Below are positions 52,998 to 64,000 of a DNA stretch of 64,000 bases, one piece after another. Made by a program: the position numbers and the translations under genes. This DNA comes from Streptomyces sp. Z26 (GTDB taxonomy: Bacteria > Actinomycetota > Actinomycetes > Streptomycetales > Streptomycetaceae). Position 1 is the stretch's first letter; every line of letters starts with the position of its first letter. Where the stretch lies: assembly GCF_003665095.1 (NCBI RefSeq), contig NZ_RCHV01000002.1, positions 2,221,001 through 2,285,000 on the forward strand, read 5' to 3'. The notes beneath the pieces are model-generated. The model did not search any database. It was not told the DNA's origin and worked only from the letters and a program-made list of their open reading frames with translations.

Positions 52998-54975
52998 CAA
53001 CGCGCTCCTCTCGCCCCGTACCGGCGGACTGCCGCACCCCCGCCGAACCCTCGGCCCCTTCGCCTCCCGGCTCCGCGCCCGCCACGCCACGCGGGACGCC
53101 CGGTCCACCCGACGCCGTCGCGCCCGCCGGGACGCGGGGCCCGGCCGTCACCGGGTCCTCGACCCCGCGTCTGCGCCGCGAGTCGGACGGCTCCAACGCG
53201 ATCGGTGAACCGCGCAGCACCTCACCGCTCGTGCTCGGCAGCGTCAACCGGAACTGCGAGCCGCCGCCCGGCTCCCCCCACGCCTGCAACCAGCCGCCGT
53301 GCAGCCGGGCGTCCTCGATGGCGATGGACAGCCCGAGACCGGTCCCCCCGGTCGTACGGGCACGGGCCGGGTCCGCCCGCCAGAAGCGGCTGAACACCCG
53401 CTTCACCTCGTTCGGCTTCAGGCCGACGCCGTAGTCCCGTACGGCCACCGCGACCGCGCCACCGCCCACCGCGAGGCGGACGACCACGTCGTGGCCCTCA
53501 CCGTGCTCGATGGCGTTGTCCACGAGGTTGCGCAGGACCCGTTCGATACGGCGGCTGTCCACCTCGGCCACCACCGGCCGCTCGTCACCCTTCACGACGA
53601 GGCGGCTGCCCTTCCGCTCCGCGAGCGGTTCGCAGCCCTCCACCACCCGGCGGACCACGTCGCGCAGATCCGTCGGGTCGGGCTCCAGCGCGGCGGCCCC
53701 CGCGTCGAACCGGCTGATCTCCAGCAGGTCGTTCAGCAACGACTCGAACCGGTCCACCTGCCCGAGCAGCAGCTCCGCCGACCGCGCCGTCACCGGGTCG
53801 AAGTCGTCGCGGGCCTCGTGGATCACGTCGGCCGCCATCCGCACCGTCGTCAGCGGCGTACGCAGCTCGTGCGACACGTCCGAGACGAAACGGCGCTGCA
53901 TCCGCGACAACGCCTCCAACTGCTGGATCTTGACCTGGAGCTTCTGCGCCATCTTGTTGAACGCCTCACCGAGACGCGCGATGTCGTCCTCACCGGTGAC
54001 CTTCATCCGCTCCTGGAGCCTGCCCGCGGCGAGCCGTTCGGAGATGCCCGCGGCCATCCGTACGGGCGTCACCACCTGCCGTACGACCAGCCAGGCGATC
54101 GCGCCGAGCAGCACCACGACGAACACACCCGCCGTGACCAGCGTGCCCTTGACCAGGACGAGGGTCTCCTCCTCCTGGTTGAAGGGGAAGACGTAGTACA
54201 GCTGGTACGGATTGCCGTTGAGGTCGCTGATCCGCTTACCGACGATCAGCGCGGGCTCGGTGCCGCCGCTCTGCCGGTGCAGCTTCGCGTACCGCTGGTG
54301 CGTGCCGTCCTGCGCGTCCATGTCGGACCGCAGGTCACCGGGGATGCTCTCCTCGGGAAGTATGTCGCCGGAGGCGCGGGCACCCTTGAGGCGCGCGTCC
54401 GCGTTGCCGAGCATCGGCGTCTCGTCGCTCTCGGAGCTGAGCACCACCACCGAGTACACGCCCTGGCCACCGCTGGCCAGCTGCTCCACCAGGTTGTTCA
54501 TCCAGGTGCCGGCCGACTGCGCGGAACCGCTGCCGACGGCGCCCTCGATCGCGTTGAAGCTGGAACCCCGGGTGTTGGACTTGTCGGCCGCCTGCTGGGC
54601 GAACGCGAAACCGCCCGACGCCTGGCTCTGCGCCGTCTGCTCCTTCGCCTCCAGCAGGCCGTTCCGCACCTGCCCGTTGACGACGATCCCGAGCAGCAGC
54701 ACGACGCCCAGCGACATCAGCAGCGACGCGGCGACGACACGGAGCTGGAGGTTGCGCCGCCACAGCCGCATCGCGGGCAGCAGCGGACGGCGCACCAGCC
54801 GCACGAACATCCGGACGACGGGGTGCGCTCGCGTACCCGTCGCCCCCTCGGGCAGCAGCCCCTCCGTGAAGAAGCCGCCACTGGGCCTCAACCGCCCGAG
54901 CTTCGAACCCTCGGACGGCTGACTCCCCGTGCCGCTCCCGTCCGTACGCGGTCGAGCGGGGCCGATCCCGGACAT
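52987..54975 (-). CDS. mtrB: Sensor histidine kinase MtrB
   Basis: A 662-residue membrane kinase. TM1 is about 79-99 and TM2 about 279-299, enclosing a 180-residue extracellular sensor region. HAMP (VTPVRMAAGISERLAAGRL...) and a coiled linker lead to the phospho-acceptor His369 in FVSDVSHELRTPLT. The ATPase part has NLVDNAIEHGEG (N box), DYGVGLKPNE (G1), FWRADPARARTTGGTGLGLSI (F/G2). A Pro/Gly/Arg-rich tail of about 70 residues follows. In Streptomyces MtrB with MtrA balances development and antibiotic production. The ATG at 54975 is one base after the mtrA stop (TGACATG). Confidence 0.95.
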   Translation of the reverse strand: MSGIGPARPRTDGSGTGSQPSEGSKLGRLRPSGGFFTEGLLPEGATGTRAHPVVRMFVRLVRRPLLPAMRLWRRNLQLRVVAASLLMSLGVVLLLGIVVNGQVRNGLLEAKEQTAQSQASGGFAFAQQAADKSNTRGSSFNAIEGAVGSGSAQSAGTWMNNLVEQLASGGQGVYSVVVLSSESDETPMLGNADARLKGARASGDILPEESIPGDLRSDMDAQDGTHQRYAKLHRQSGGTEPALIVGKRISDLNGNPYQLYYVFPFNQEEETLVLVKGTLVTAGVFVVVLLGAIAWLVVRQVVTPVRMAAGISERLAAGRLQERMKVTGEDDIARLGEAFNKMAQKLQVKIQQLEALSRMQRRFVSDVSHELRTPLTTVRMAADVIHEARDDFDPVTARSAELLLGQVDRFESLLNDLLEISRFDAGAAALEPDPTDLRDVVRRVVEGCEPLAERKGSRLVVKGDERPVVAEVDSRRIERVLRNLVDNAIEHGEGHDVVVRLAVGGGAVAVAVRDYGVGLKPNEVKRVFSRFWRADPARARTTGGTGLGLSIAIEDARLHGGWLQAWGEPGGGSQFRLTLPSTSGEVLRGSPIALEPSDSRRRRGVEDPVTAGPRVPAGATASGGPGVPRGVAGAEPGGEGAEGSAGVRQSAGTGREERVDDS

Positions 54976-54976
54976 G

Positions 54977-55654
54977 TCAGCCAGGCCCGGCCTTGTACCC
55001 CACGCCGCGCACGGTGACCACGATCTCCGGACGCTCGGGGTCCTTCTCCACCTTCGAACGCAGCCGCTGCACGTGGACGTTCACCAGCCGGGTGTCGGCG
55101 GCGTGCCGGTAACCCCAGACCTGCTCCAGCAGCACCTCGCGGGTGAAGACCTGCCAGGGCTTGCGGGCGAGCGCGACCAGCAGGTCGAACTCCAGCGGGG
55201 TCAGGGCGATCGACTGCCCCTCCCGCTTCACCGAGTGCCCGGCCACGTCGATCACGAGATCACCGATGGCGAGCTGCTCCGGCGCGGGCTCCTCCGACCT
55301 GCGCAGCCTGGCGCGGATACGGGCGACCAGCTCCTTCGGCTTGAAGGGCTTGACGATGTAGTCGTCGGCGCCCGACTCCAGGCCGACGACCACGTCGACG
55401 GTGTCCGTCTTGGCGGTCAGCATCACCACCGGCACACCGGACTCCGCCCGGATCAGCCGGCACACCTCGATGCCGTCCCGGCCGGGCAGCATCAGGTCGA
55501 GCAGCACCAGGTCGGGCTTGGTCTCACGGAAGGCCGCCAGCGCCTTGTCACCGTCCGCCACGAACGACGGCTCGAACCCTTCGCCGCGCAGCACGATGCC
55601 GAGCATCTCCGCCAGTGCCGTGTCGTCGTCGACGACGAGAACGCGTCCCTTCAT
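54977..55654 (-). CDS. mtrA: OmpR-family response regulator MtrA
   Basis: A 225-residue DNA-binding regulator. The receiver domain has Asp9-Asp10, phosphorylation site Asp53 (LVLLDLMLPGRDG), Thr in VVMLTAKTD and Lys in IVKPFKPKEL. The winged-helix domain (about 130-225) contains ALTPLEFDLLVALARKPWQVFTREVLLEQVWGYRHAADTRLVNVHVQRLRSKVE, nearly invariant in actinobacterial MtrA. It directs genes for wall turnover, development and metabolite clusters. The ATG overlaps the mtnA stop (ATGA), an unusual link to a methionine-salvage gene; the ribosome site is poor, so coupling to mtnA is likely for at least part of its expression. Confidence 0.96.
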   Translation of the reverse strand: MKGRVLVVDDDTALAEMLGIVLRGEGFEPSFVADGDKALAAFRETKPDLVLLDLMLPGRDGIEVCRLIRAESGVPVVMLTAKTDTVDVVVGLESGADDYIVKPFKPKELVARIRARLRRSEEPAPEQLAIGDLVIDVAGHSVKREGQSIALTPLEFDLLVALARKPWQVFTREVLLEQVWGYRHAADTRLVNVHVQRLRSKVEKDPERPEIVVTVRGVGYKAGPG

Positions 55655-56775
55655 GAGTTCATCATCCCATTACCCGATCGTGACTCTCCTGATAGTGACA
55701 TGGAACACAGCTCCTGGATTCCGTTCTCCGTGACGGGCGACACCACGCCACGCTCCGTGACCAACGCGCTCACCAATCCCGGCGGCGTCACGTCGAACGC
55801 CGGGTTGTACGCCGCCGAACCCGACGGGGCGACCGGCACCCCGCCCGTCGTCCCCGCCGCCGGGGAGGGAAGCTCCGTCACCTCACGCGCGTCCCGCTGC
55901 TCGACGACGATCGCCGCACCGTCCGGCGTCTCCGGATCGACGGTGGTCACCGGCGCCACCACGAGGAAGGGCACCCGGTGGTGGCGGGCCAGCACCGCCA
56001 GCGGATAGCTGCCCACCTTATTGGCCACCGAGCCGTCCGCCGCTATCCGGTCGGCGCCTATCAGCACCGCGTCGACCTGCCCCGCCGCGAACAACGACCC
56101 GGCGGCGTTGTCCACCAGCACGCTGTACGGCATCGCCTCCCGCGCCGCCTCGTACGCCGTCAGCCGCGCCCCCTGCAACAGCGGCCTCGTCTCGTCCACC
56201 CACAACTGCCGCAACCGGCCCGCCCGGTGGGCCGCCCGCACCACGGCGAAAGCCGTACCGTGCCCGCCGGATACCAGCCGTCCCGTGTTGCAGTGGGTGA
56301 GCAGCCGCAGATCGCCCGTCGGCAGCAGTTCCTCCAGGAGGGCCAGGCCGTGCCCCGCCATCCGGTCGCTCGCCTCCGCGTCCTCGCGGTGCAGGTCCTC
56401 CGCCTCCGCGAGTGCCGCCGCCGCTGCCTCCGCCGGGTCCGCCCCGCGCGCGACGGCGCCGTCGTACGCCCGTTCGGCCCGCCGCACCCCGTACGCGAGG
56501 TTCACCGCGGTGGGCCGCGCCTCGGCGAGCAGCCGAGCGGCCTCCGCGACGGTGTCGCCCCGTGCCGCGGCCAGCGCGACACCGTACGCGCCCGCGATGC
56601 CGAGCAGCGGTGCCCCCCGTACGGCGAGCGAACGGATCGCCGCGACCAGCGCGGGTACGTCGGCGCAGACCAACTCCGCCTCTTCCGCGGGCAGTCGGGT
56701 CTGGTCGAGAAGCACCAACGCCGGGCCTTCGGGCGGTCTCGCCCAGCGCGCGACGGGCACATGCTGATCACTCAT
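55651..56775 (-). CDS. mtnA: S-methyl-5-thioribose-1-phosphate isomerase
   Basis: A 374-residue enzyme of the methionine salvage pathway; it turns methylthioribose-1-phosphate into the ribulose form. The active-site residues are Cys162 (LLTHCNTGRL) and Asp242 (VLIGADRIAADG). The surrounding VRGAPLLGIAGAYGVALAA, DETRPLLQGARLTAYE, NKVGSYPLAVLARHH and YNPAFDVTPP are diagnostic and separate it from eIF2B-alpha relatives. The ATG at 56775 is at the conserved opening; the same frame stays open far upstream, but that part is antisense to other genes. Its last codons overlap the start of mtrA. The 120-base gap to the divergent membrane-protein gene should hold its promoter. Confidence 0.93.
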   Translation of the reverse strand: MSDQHVPVARWARPPEGPALVLLDQTRLPAEEAELVCADVPALVAAIRSLAVRGAPLLGIAGAYGVALAAARGDTVAEAARLLAEARPTAVNLAYGVRRAERAYDGAVARGADPAEAAAAALAEAEDLHREDAEASDRMAGHGLALLEELLPTGDLRLLTHCNTGRLVSGGHGTAFAVVRAAHRAGRLRQLWVDETRPLLQGARLTAYEAAREAMPYSVLVDNAAGSLFAAGQVDAVLIGADRIAADGSVANKVGSYPLAVLARHHRVPFLVVAPVTTVDPETPDGAAIVVEQRDAREVTELPSPAAGTTGGVPVAPSGSAAYNPAFDVTPPGLVSALVTERGVVSPVTENGIQELCSMSLSGESRSGNGMMNS

Positions 56776-56895
56776 CCGCACAGTCTGCCCCCAAAACCCG
56801 GGCCGCTGAAGGCGGGAGAAGGCGACAGGCTCCGTCCCGCGCCGTCCGCCCCCGTGGCACGATGGCTGACAACCAGGCGAAGGAGTAGGAGAAGC

Positions 56896-58152
56896 ATGAA
56901 CGACACTCCGGGCTGGGCTTCGCCCGGATCCTCCCCGTCCGACCCCTCGGACGACCGTGAGGACAAGCCGTCGGACGCTCCGCGGAAGACACCCCCCGAC
57001 GGGCAGGCACCGGCTGATCCTCCCCCTTCCAACTGGTCGGCACAGCAACCGCCGCCCGCCCAGGGCCCCGGCTGGGGAGCGCCCCCGACCCCGCCCCCGT
57101 ACGGGCAGCAGGGCTGGGGCAACTGGAACAACGCCTGGAACCAGCCGCCGCCCGCCGCCCGCCCCGGAGTCATCCCGCTGCGCCCGCTCGGGATCGGCGA
57201 GATCCTCGACGGCGCCGTGGCCAGCGCCCGCGCCCACTGGCGTACGGCCCTGGGCATCGCGCTCGGCGTCGCCGTCGTGGTGCAGTGCGCCTCGACCGTC
57301 GCCAGCGGGATCTGGCTGCGCGACAACTCCAGCCTGGAAGCGTTGGAGAGCAACCAGGAGCCCAGCAGCGACGAACTGGCCGACGCCCTGACGGGGACGC
57401 TCAGTTGGGCCGGAGTGGAGCTGCTGGCCACGGTCTTCGGCACCGTCGTGGCCACCGCCATGCTCACCATCGTCGTCAGCCGCGCCGTACTGGGGCGGCC
57501 CGTGACGACGCGGGAAGCCTGGCGCGAGGCGAGGCCGCGGCTGGGCAGCATGCTCGGTCTCACGCTGCTCGTACTGCTCATCGTCATGGGCGCCGTGCTG
57601 GCCGGCTTCACCCCCGGCCTGCTGATCGCGTTGGCGGGCGCGGAAGTGGGCGGAAGCCTGCTCGCGGTCCTCGGTGGCCTCGCCGGAACGGTCGCCGCGG
57701 TCTGGCTCTGGGTGCGCTACTCGCTGGCGGCGCCCGCCCTGATGCTGGAGAAGCAGGGCGTCACCGCCGCGCTGCGCAGGTCCGCGAAGCTCGTGCACAA
57801 CAGCTGGTGGCGGACGTTCGGCATCCAGCTGCTCGCGGTACTGCTGGTGACGGTCGTCGGGTACATCGTGCGGATTCCCACCACCGTCGTCGCGTCGATC
57901 GTCGACGGCGACGGCATGGGCGGCGTGCTCTCCGCGACGGACCTCTCCGTCTCCTGGACGTACCTGGCCATCATCGGCGTCGGCGCGGTGCTCGCCTCCA
58001 CCGTCACGCTCCCGCTGAGCGCGGGCATCACCGCCCTGCTCTACATGGACCAGCGGATCAGGCGCGAGGCGCTCGACCTCGAACTCGCCCGCGCCGCCGG
58101 GGTGGACGACGCCGCCGCTCCGCCCTCCGCGGGCCCGCCGCCGGGGAGTTGA
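56896..58152 (+). CDS. Polytopic membrane protein (GPDPase_memb-like), head of MoxR cassette
   Basis: A 418-residue protein. The first 95 residues are Pro/Gln/Gly/Trp-rich and probably cytoplasmic. The conserved part begins VIPLRPLGIGEILDGAVASARAHWRTALGIALGVAVVVQ and has about six TM helices, including VRYSLAAPALMLEKQGVTAALRRSAKLV, typical of the membrane domain of glycerophosphodiester phosphodiesterase relatives and DUF7544-like proteins. There is no catalytic phosphodiesterase part. GGAGTAGGAGAAG precedes the ATG. It is the first gene of a five-gene run (DUF4129, DUF4350, MoxR, DUF58), with only one base before the next start, so a shared membrane process is likely. The exact role is unknown. 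Confidence 0.82.
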   Translation: MNDTPGWASPGSSPSDPSDDREDKPSDAPRKTPPDGQAPADPPPSNWSAQQPPPAQGPGWGAPPTPPPYGQQGWGNWNNAWNQPPPAARPGVIPLRPLGIGEILDGAVASARAHWRTALGIALGVAVVVQCASTVASGIWLRDNSSLEALESNQEPSSDELADALTGTLSWAGVELLATVFGTVVATAMLTIVVSRAVLGRPVTTREAWREARPRLGSMLGLTLLVLLIVMGAVLAGFTPGLLIALAGAEVGGSLLAVLGGLAGTVAAVWLWVRYSLAAPALMLEKQGVTAALRRSAKLVHNSWWRTFGIQLLAVLLVTVVGYIVRIPTTVVASIVDGDGMGGVLSATDLSVSWTYLAIIGVGAVLASTVTLPLSAGITALLYMDQRIRREALDLELARAAGVDDAAAPPSAGPPPGS

Positions 58153-58153
58153 C

Positions 58154-58885
58154 GTGTTCGCGAGGGGGTCGGCCGGGGCGGCCCTGCGTACGGCGGCGGG
58201 CCCGCGTACGCACCCCCTCGCGAGCGGTACGGACGGCACACCTCCGGTGACCGTCCCCCGTGACCCCGCGCGCCGCGCGGCGGAGGACGAGCTGTCCGAC
58301 CCCGCGTACCACCAGGACGACCCCGGCCTCTTCCGCCGCGTACTGGACTGGCTCTGGGAGCACTTGGGCGACCTCCTCGGCTCCGCTGCCGACGCGTCGC
58401 CTGGAGGGGCCGTCGGACTGCTCGTCATCGGCGCCGTGGTCGTGCTGCTGGCCGTCACGCTGCGCGCGCGCCTCGGGTCCCCGAGGCCCGGACCCACCAG
58501 CCGTGACGGCGCGCTGTTCCCGGCCCGTGTCGGCACCGCGGCCGACCATCGCGCCGCTGCGGACGCGCACGCGGCGCACCACCGTTGGAACGAGGCCCTC
58601 CAGGAACGGATGCGCGCCCTCGTCCGCTCCCTGGAGGAACGCGCCCTGCTGGAGCCACGCCCCGGCCGCACCGCCGACGAAGCCGCCACGGAAGCCGGAC
58701 TCGTACTCCCCGCCCACGCCACCGCACTGCACAGCGCCGCACGAGCCTTCGACGAGGTGACGTACGCGGCACGGGCCGCCGACGAGACGGCGTACGTACG
58801 CCTCCGCGACCTGGACGTCGCGATCCGCGACACACGCCCCGACACCGCACGGCCGCCGCGCCTCACCCCTGGACCCCGCCGGTGA
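58154..58885 (+). CDS. DUF4129 membrane protein
   Basis: A 243-residue protein. After an N-terminal region comes DDPGLFRRVLDWLWEHLGDLL, one TM helix (VGLLVIGAVVVLLAVTLRARL, about 87-107), then the DUF4129 domain: HRAAADAHAAHHRWNEALQERMRALVRSLEERALLEPRPGRTADEAA, with the conserved acidic-aromatic pattern. Homologues are often fused to or beside transglutaminase-like proteins in MoxR/DUF58 operons; no such protease is present here. The GTG start (58154) is one base after the previous stop and GGGGAG is five bases upstream. Its stop overlaps the next GTG (GTGA). Confidence 0.83.
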   Translation: MFARGSAGAALRTAAGPRTHPLASGTDGTPPVTVPRDPARRAAEDELSDPAYHQDDPGLFRRVLDWLWEHLGDLLGSAADASPGGAVGLLVIGAVVVLLAVTLRARLGSPRPGPTSRDGALFPARVGTAADHRAAADAHAAHHRWNEALQERMRALVRSLEERALLEPRPGRTADEAATEAGLVLPAHATALHSAARAFDEVTYAARAADETAYVRLRDLDVAIRDTRPDTARPPRLTPGPRR

Positions 58886-60116
58886 GCACGACCGCGACCT
58901 CCCTGACGGGCCGCCAGGTCTGGGCACGCGCACGGGGCCTGCTGACCGCCGCGACCGTACTCGTGCTGGCCGCGCTGTTCATGGCGGCGGTGCGCTCGGG
59001 CGACCAGTACGCCGCGCTCGACCCGCGCTCTCCCGACGACGACGGCACCCGCGCCGCCGCCCGGGTCCTCGCGGACCACGGCGTCGACAGCAGGGTGGTC
59101 ACCACCGTGGACGAGGCGGTGGCGGCAGCCGGACCGGACACCACGTTGCTCGTCGCCCGCCCGGACGACCTCGACCGAACGGCCCGCGCCGCACTTGCCG
59201 ACGCCGCCGAGGACGGCGGACGAACGGTGCTCGTCGCCCCCGGCGCCCGCGCCGTCCACACTCTCGCCAAGGGCGTTCGCCCGGTCGACGGGCCCACCGC
59301 CGTGGAGCCGGCGACGCCCGACTGTGCGATGCCCGCCGCGAAGCGCGCGGGCGACGCGCACATGGGCGGCCGTCGCTACGACGTGCAGGACGAACGAGCC
59401 GAAGCGTGCTATCTGCGCCAGGAACTGCCCTCGCTGGTACGGGTTCCCGCCTCCGAGGGGACCGGCGACACGGTGCTGCTCGGCACATCCGAGCCTTTGC
59501 GCAACGACCGTCTCGACCAACTCGGCAACGCGTCGCTGACCCTGCAACTTCTCGGTTCCCGCCCGCATCTCGTGTGGTACCTCCCGTCCCTTTCCGACTC
59601 CGCCCCCACCGGGAACGGTGAACGCGGCTTCTTCGAACTCATCCCCAACGGCTGGTCCTGGGGAGCCCTCCAACTCGGTGTCGCCGCACTGCTGACCGCC
59701 GTGTGGCGCGCCCGCAGACTCGGCCCACTCGTCCCCGAACGACTCCCCGTGGAGGTCCGCGCCTCCGAGACCACGGATGGCCGCGCCAGGCTCTACCGCC
59801 AGGCGGACGCCCGCGACCGCGCCGCCGACAATCTGCGCGCCGCCGCCCGCACCCGTCTGGCCTCGCTCGTCGGCCTGCCCACCGCACAGGCCCACTCCCC
59901 AGAAGCCCTCACGTCCGCCCTCGCCGAGCGCGCGGAGAGCGACGGTATGCCCGACGCGACGCGGACACACGACTTGCTGTTCGGCCCGGCCCCCACCGAC
60001 GACGCCTCGCTCGTCCGGCTCGTCGACGAACTCGACCTGATCGAGGCACGGTTCACGCGAGCCGGAGCACCGACCGATCCCACGACCACGCCGACGAAAG
60101 ACAAGGACCGCACCAC

Positions 60117-60120
<4 letters not shown>
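58882..60120 (+). CDS. DUF4350 membrane protein
   Basis: A 412-residue protein with an N-terminal TM helix (GLLTAATVLVLAALFMAAV, about 19-37). An extracellular alpha/beta domain like the Rossmann-type DUF4350 (YAALDPRSPDDDGTRAAARVLADHGVDSRVV, TTLLVARPDDL) follows. A second TM (WSWGALQLGVAALLTAVW, about 256-273) is followed by a helical cytoplasmic tail beginning RRLGPLVPERLPVEVRASETTDGRARLY. The start is GTG overlapping the DUF4129 stop; its own stop overlaps the MoxR GTG. Function is unknown; the constant neighbourhood with MoxR and DUF58 suggests a membrane assembly or chaperone complex. Confidence 0.83.
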
Positions 60121-61082
<962 letters not shown>

Positions 61083-61108
61083 CGTCTCTGATCGGACTGA
61101 TACTGACG

Positions 61109-62419
61109 ATGGCGCTCACCGGACGCACCGCCCTCATCGCCGCCCTCGGCGCGCTGGTCGTCGGGCTCCTCCTCCCCGGCTTGCATGGCGTGCTCGCCGT
61201 GGAGGTCCCCCTGCTGCTGGCAATCCTGTACGACCTCATCCGCGCCGCGCCAGTGCGAAAGCTCCGGTTCATCCGATCCGGTGATACTTCAGTTCGACTC
61301 GGTGAACAGGCATCCGTCACGCTCCTCCTCACCAACCCCAGCGGCCGCACCCTGCGCGCCCGACTTCGCGACGCCTGGCCCCCGAGCAGCTGGTCGACCG
61401 GCGAAGCGCTCTCCGCCTCACGCCACGACGTGGCCGTCCCTCCTGGAGAACGACAGCGGATCCGCACCGTCCTCACCCCGACCCGTCGCGGTGATCGCCA
61501 TGCGGACCGCGTCACCGTGCGCTCGTACGGGCCCCTGGGACTCGCCGCCCGACAGGGCAGCCACTCCGTGCCGTGGATTGTGCGTGTGCTCCCCGCCTTC
61601 ACCAGTCGCAGACACCTGCCCGCCAAGACGGCCCGCCTCCGCGAGCTGGACGGCCGTACGAGCATCCTCACCCGCGGCGAGGGCACGGAGTTCGACAGCC
61701 TGCGGGCGTACATCCCCGGCGACGACACCCGGTCGATCGACTGGCGGGCAACCGCCAGGCAGACGACGGTGGCGGTACGCACCTGGCGACCCGAACGCGA
61801 CCGTCGAGTCCTGCTGGTCCTCGACACCAGTCGCACGTCAGCGGGCCGCGTCGGCGACGCCCCACGCCTCGACGCGGCGATGGACGCGGCACTCCTGCTG
61901 ACGGCGCTCGCCTCACGGGCCGGTGGCCACGTCGACCTCCTCGCGTACGACAGGCACGTGCGTGCTTCCGTACGGGGACGCAGGGCACAGGACGTACTGC
62001 CCGCGTTCGTGGAGGCGATGGCCAACCTCGAACCCGAACTCGTCGAAGCCGACGCACGGGGCCTGACTGCGACGGCGTTGAAGATGGCACGCCACCGTTC
62101 ACTGTTGGTGCTGTTCACGGGACTCGAACCGGCTGCGGTGGAGGAGCAGTTGCTCCCCTCTCTGCCGCAACTCACCCAGCGCCACACGGTCCTGGTGGCG
62201 TCGGTCGCGGACCCGTTGCTGGAGAAGATGGCAGACGCCAGGGGCACAGTGGACGCGGTCTACGAAGCGGCAGCCGCCGCGAAGACCCAGGCCGAGAGAA
62301 GGCACGCGGCAGACCTGCTCCGCCGTCACGGTGTTCTCGTCGTCGACGCGACGCCGAACGACCTCGCTCCCACCTTGGCTGACGCCTATCTGGCGTTGAA
62401 GGCGGCTGGCCGCCTCTGA
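61109..62419 (+). CDS. DUF58 protein with von Willebrand A-like domain
   Basis: A 436-residue MoxR partner. Two N-terminal TM helices (about 7-45) are followed by a beta-sandwich region (LGEQASVTLLLTNPSGRTLRARLRD). The DUF58 core is EGTEFDSLRAYIPGDDTRSIDWRATARQ, then the vWA-like part with VLLVLDTSRTSA (about 235-246). The metal-site motif reads Asp-Thr-Ser-Arg-Thr, i.e. DxSxT rather than DxSxS. The ATG at 61109 is the first usable start; the in-frame codons before it are hydrophobic but lack a start. It ends the five-gene cassette and faces the rRNA operon. Confidence 0.87.
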   Translation: MALTGRTALIAALGALVVGLLLPGLHGVLAVEVPLLLAILYDLIRAAPVRKLRFIRSGDTSVRLGEQASVTLLLTNPSGRTLRARLRDAWPPSSWSTGEALSASRHDVAVPPGERQRIRTVLTPTRRGDRHADRVTVRSYGPLGLAARQGSHSVPWIVRVLPAFTSRRHLPAKTARLRELDGRTSILTRGEGTEFDSLRAYIPGDDTRSIDWRATARQTTVAVRTWRPERDRRVLLVLDTSRTSAGRVGDAPRLDAAMDAALLLTALASRAGGHVDLLAYDRHVRASVRGRRAQDVLPAFVEAMANLEPELVEADARGLTATALKMARHRSLLVLFTGLEPAAVEEQLLPSLPQLTQRHTVLVASVADPLLEKMADARGTVDAVYEAAAAAKTQAERRHAADLLRRHGVLVVDATPNDLAPTLADAYLALKAAGRL

Positions 62420-62495
62420 CGCATTCCTGCTGCTACGGAACGGTGGAGAACCAGGCAGCATCTACGCGGATGTTCGCGGGGATGCGCAGGCATGC

Positions 62496-62538
62496 GAGAA
62501 GGGGCCGTGTCGGAAAATGCCCGACAAGACCCCTTCTC
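62496..62538. terminator. rRNA operon terminator, also facing the DUF58 gene
   Basis: Arms 62496-62513 and 62521-62538 match at 16 of 18 positions (outer GAGAAGGGG / CCCCTTCTC, inner TCGG/CCGA) around a 7-base loop. It lies 10 bases past the 5S 3' end on the minus strand and 77 bases after the DUF58 stop, so it probably separates head-on transcription. Confidence 0.75.
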
Positions 62539-62547
62539 TCAATGATT

Positions 62548-62666
62548 GTTCGGCGGTGTCCTACTCTCCCACGAGGTCCCCCTCGCAGTACCATCGGCGC
62601 AGAAAGGCTTAGCTTCCGGGTTCGAAATGTAACCGGGCGTTTCCCTCACGCTATAACCACCGAAAC
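62548..62666 (-). rRNA. rrf: 5S ribosomal RNA
   Basis: About 119 bases. The 5' GTTTCGGTGGTTATAGCG and 3' ACCGCCGAAC ends pair. The internal stretches CGTGAGGGAAACGCCCGGT, CATTTCGAACCCGGAAGC and GGGAGAGTAGG match Streptomyces 5S rRNA closely. Ends are placed by the terminal helix and may be off by a base or two. It follows 23S on the minus strand after a 64-base spacer. Confidence 0.95.
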
Positions 62667-62730
62667 CCAACCCAACACGCCGTATATGGCGGTTGTGGTC
62701 TCAGAAACCACACAGTGGACGCGAACATCT

Positions 62731-64000
<1,270 letters not shown>

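Overview
The window is high-GC actinobacterial DNA, almost certainly from Streptomyces or a very close relative. The evidence is third-position G/C bias, frequent GTG starts, a single TTA leucine codon seen in about 60 kb of coding sequence, a sortase-E type LAETG surface protein, and a gene order I recognise as typical of the Streptomyces core chromosome: ftsE, prfB, a Ser/Thr kinase pair, an NAD-glutamate dehydrogenase, secA, hpf, mtrA-mtrB-lpqB, mtnA, a MoxR cassette and an rRNA operon. I see no insertion sequence, prophage, CRISPR array or tRNA gene. It reads as core chromosome with one more variable stretch at about 17-35 kb.

Left part (1-17 kb): partial ftsE, a tiny zinc-ribbon membrane protein, a LAETG surface protein, a secreted zinc amidase, release factor 2, and two membrane Ser/Thr kinases (PkaB- and PkaA-like). 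Divergent from the kinases is a 1206-residue FHA-FtsK/EccC-like ATPase. It has no type VII secretion partners in the window and carries the TTA codon, so it is probably bldA-dependent. A PadR / MacB-type ABC export module follows.

Middle (17-35 kb): an orphan sugar-binding protein with a near-lipobox, then an alpha-glucoside uptake and hydrolysis set (GH13 enzyme, binding lipoprotein, two permeases, no ATPase). The first permease has an unusually large extracellular insertion. Next comes an envelope-polymer region: a polytopic protein, two convergent giant fusions of a GT2 glycosyltransferase with a CDP-glycerol-type glycerophosphotransferase, a SAM methyltransferase and a membrane acyltransferase.

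Right part (35-64 kb): the 180-kDa-class NAD-glutamate dehydrogenase, a HAD-like protein, two small conserved proteins, secA, a GNAT enzyme, a YcaQ/AlkX-type DNA glycosylase, an orphan NarL-type regulator, hpf, comF, and mtnA-mtrA-mtrB-lpqB with overlapping or near-touching ends. The plus strand then carries a tight cassette (membrane protein, DUF4129, DUF4350, MoxR ATPase, DUF58) that runs head-on into a 23S-5S rRNA operon on the minus strand.

Most transcription units end in strong GC hairpins without U-tracts, which gives a clear map of unit boundaries. The best candidates for new biology are the TTA-containing FHA-FtsK protein beside kinases with repeated Thr motifs, the 7-codon leader coupled to a giant polymer synthase, the permease with an Ig-like insertion, and the MoxR/DUF58 cassette.
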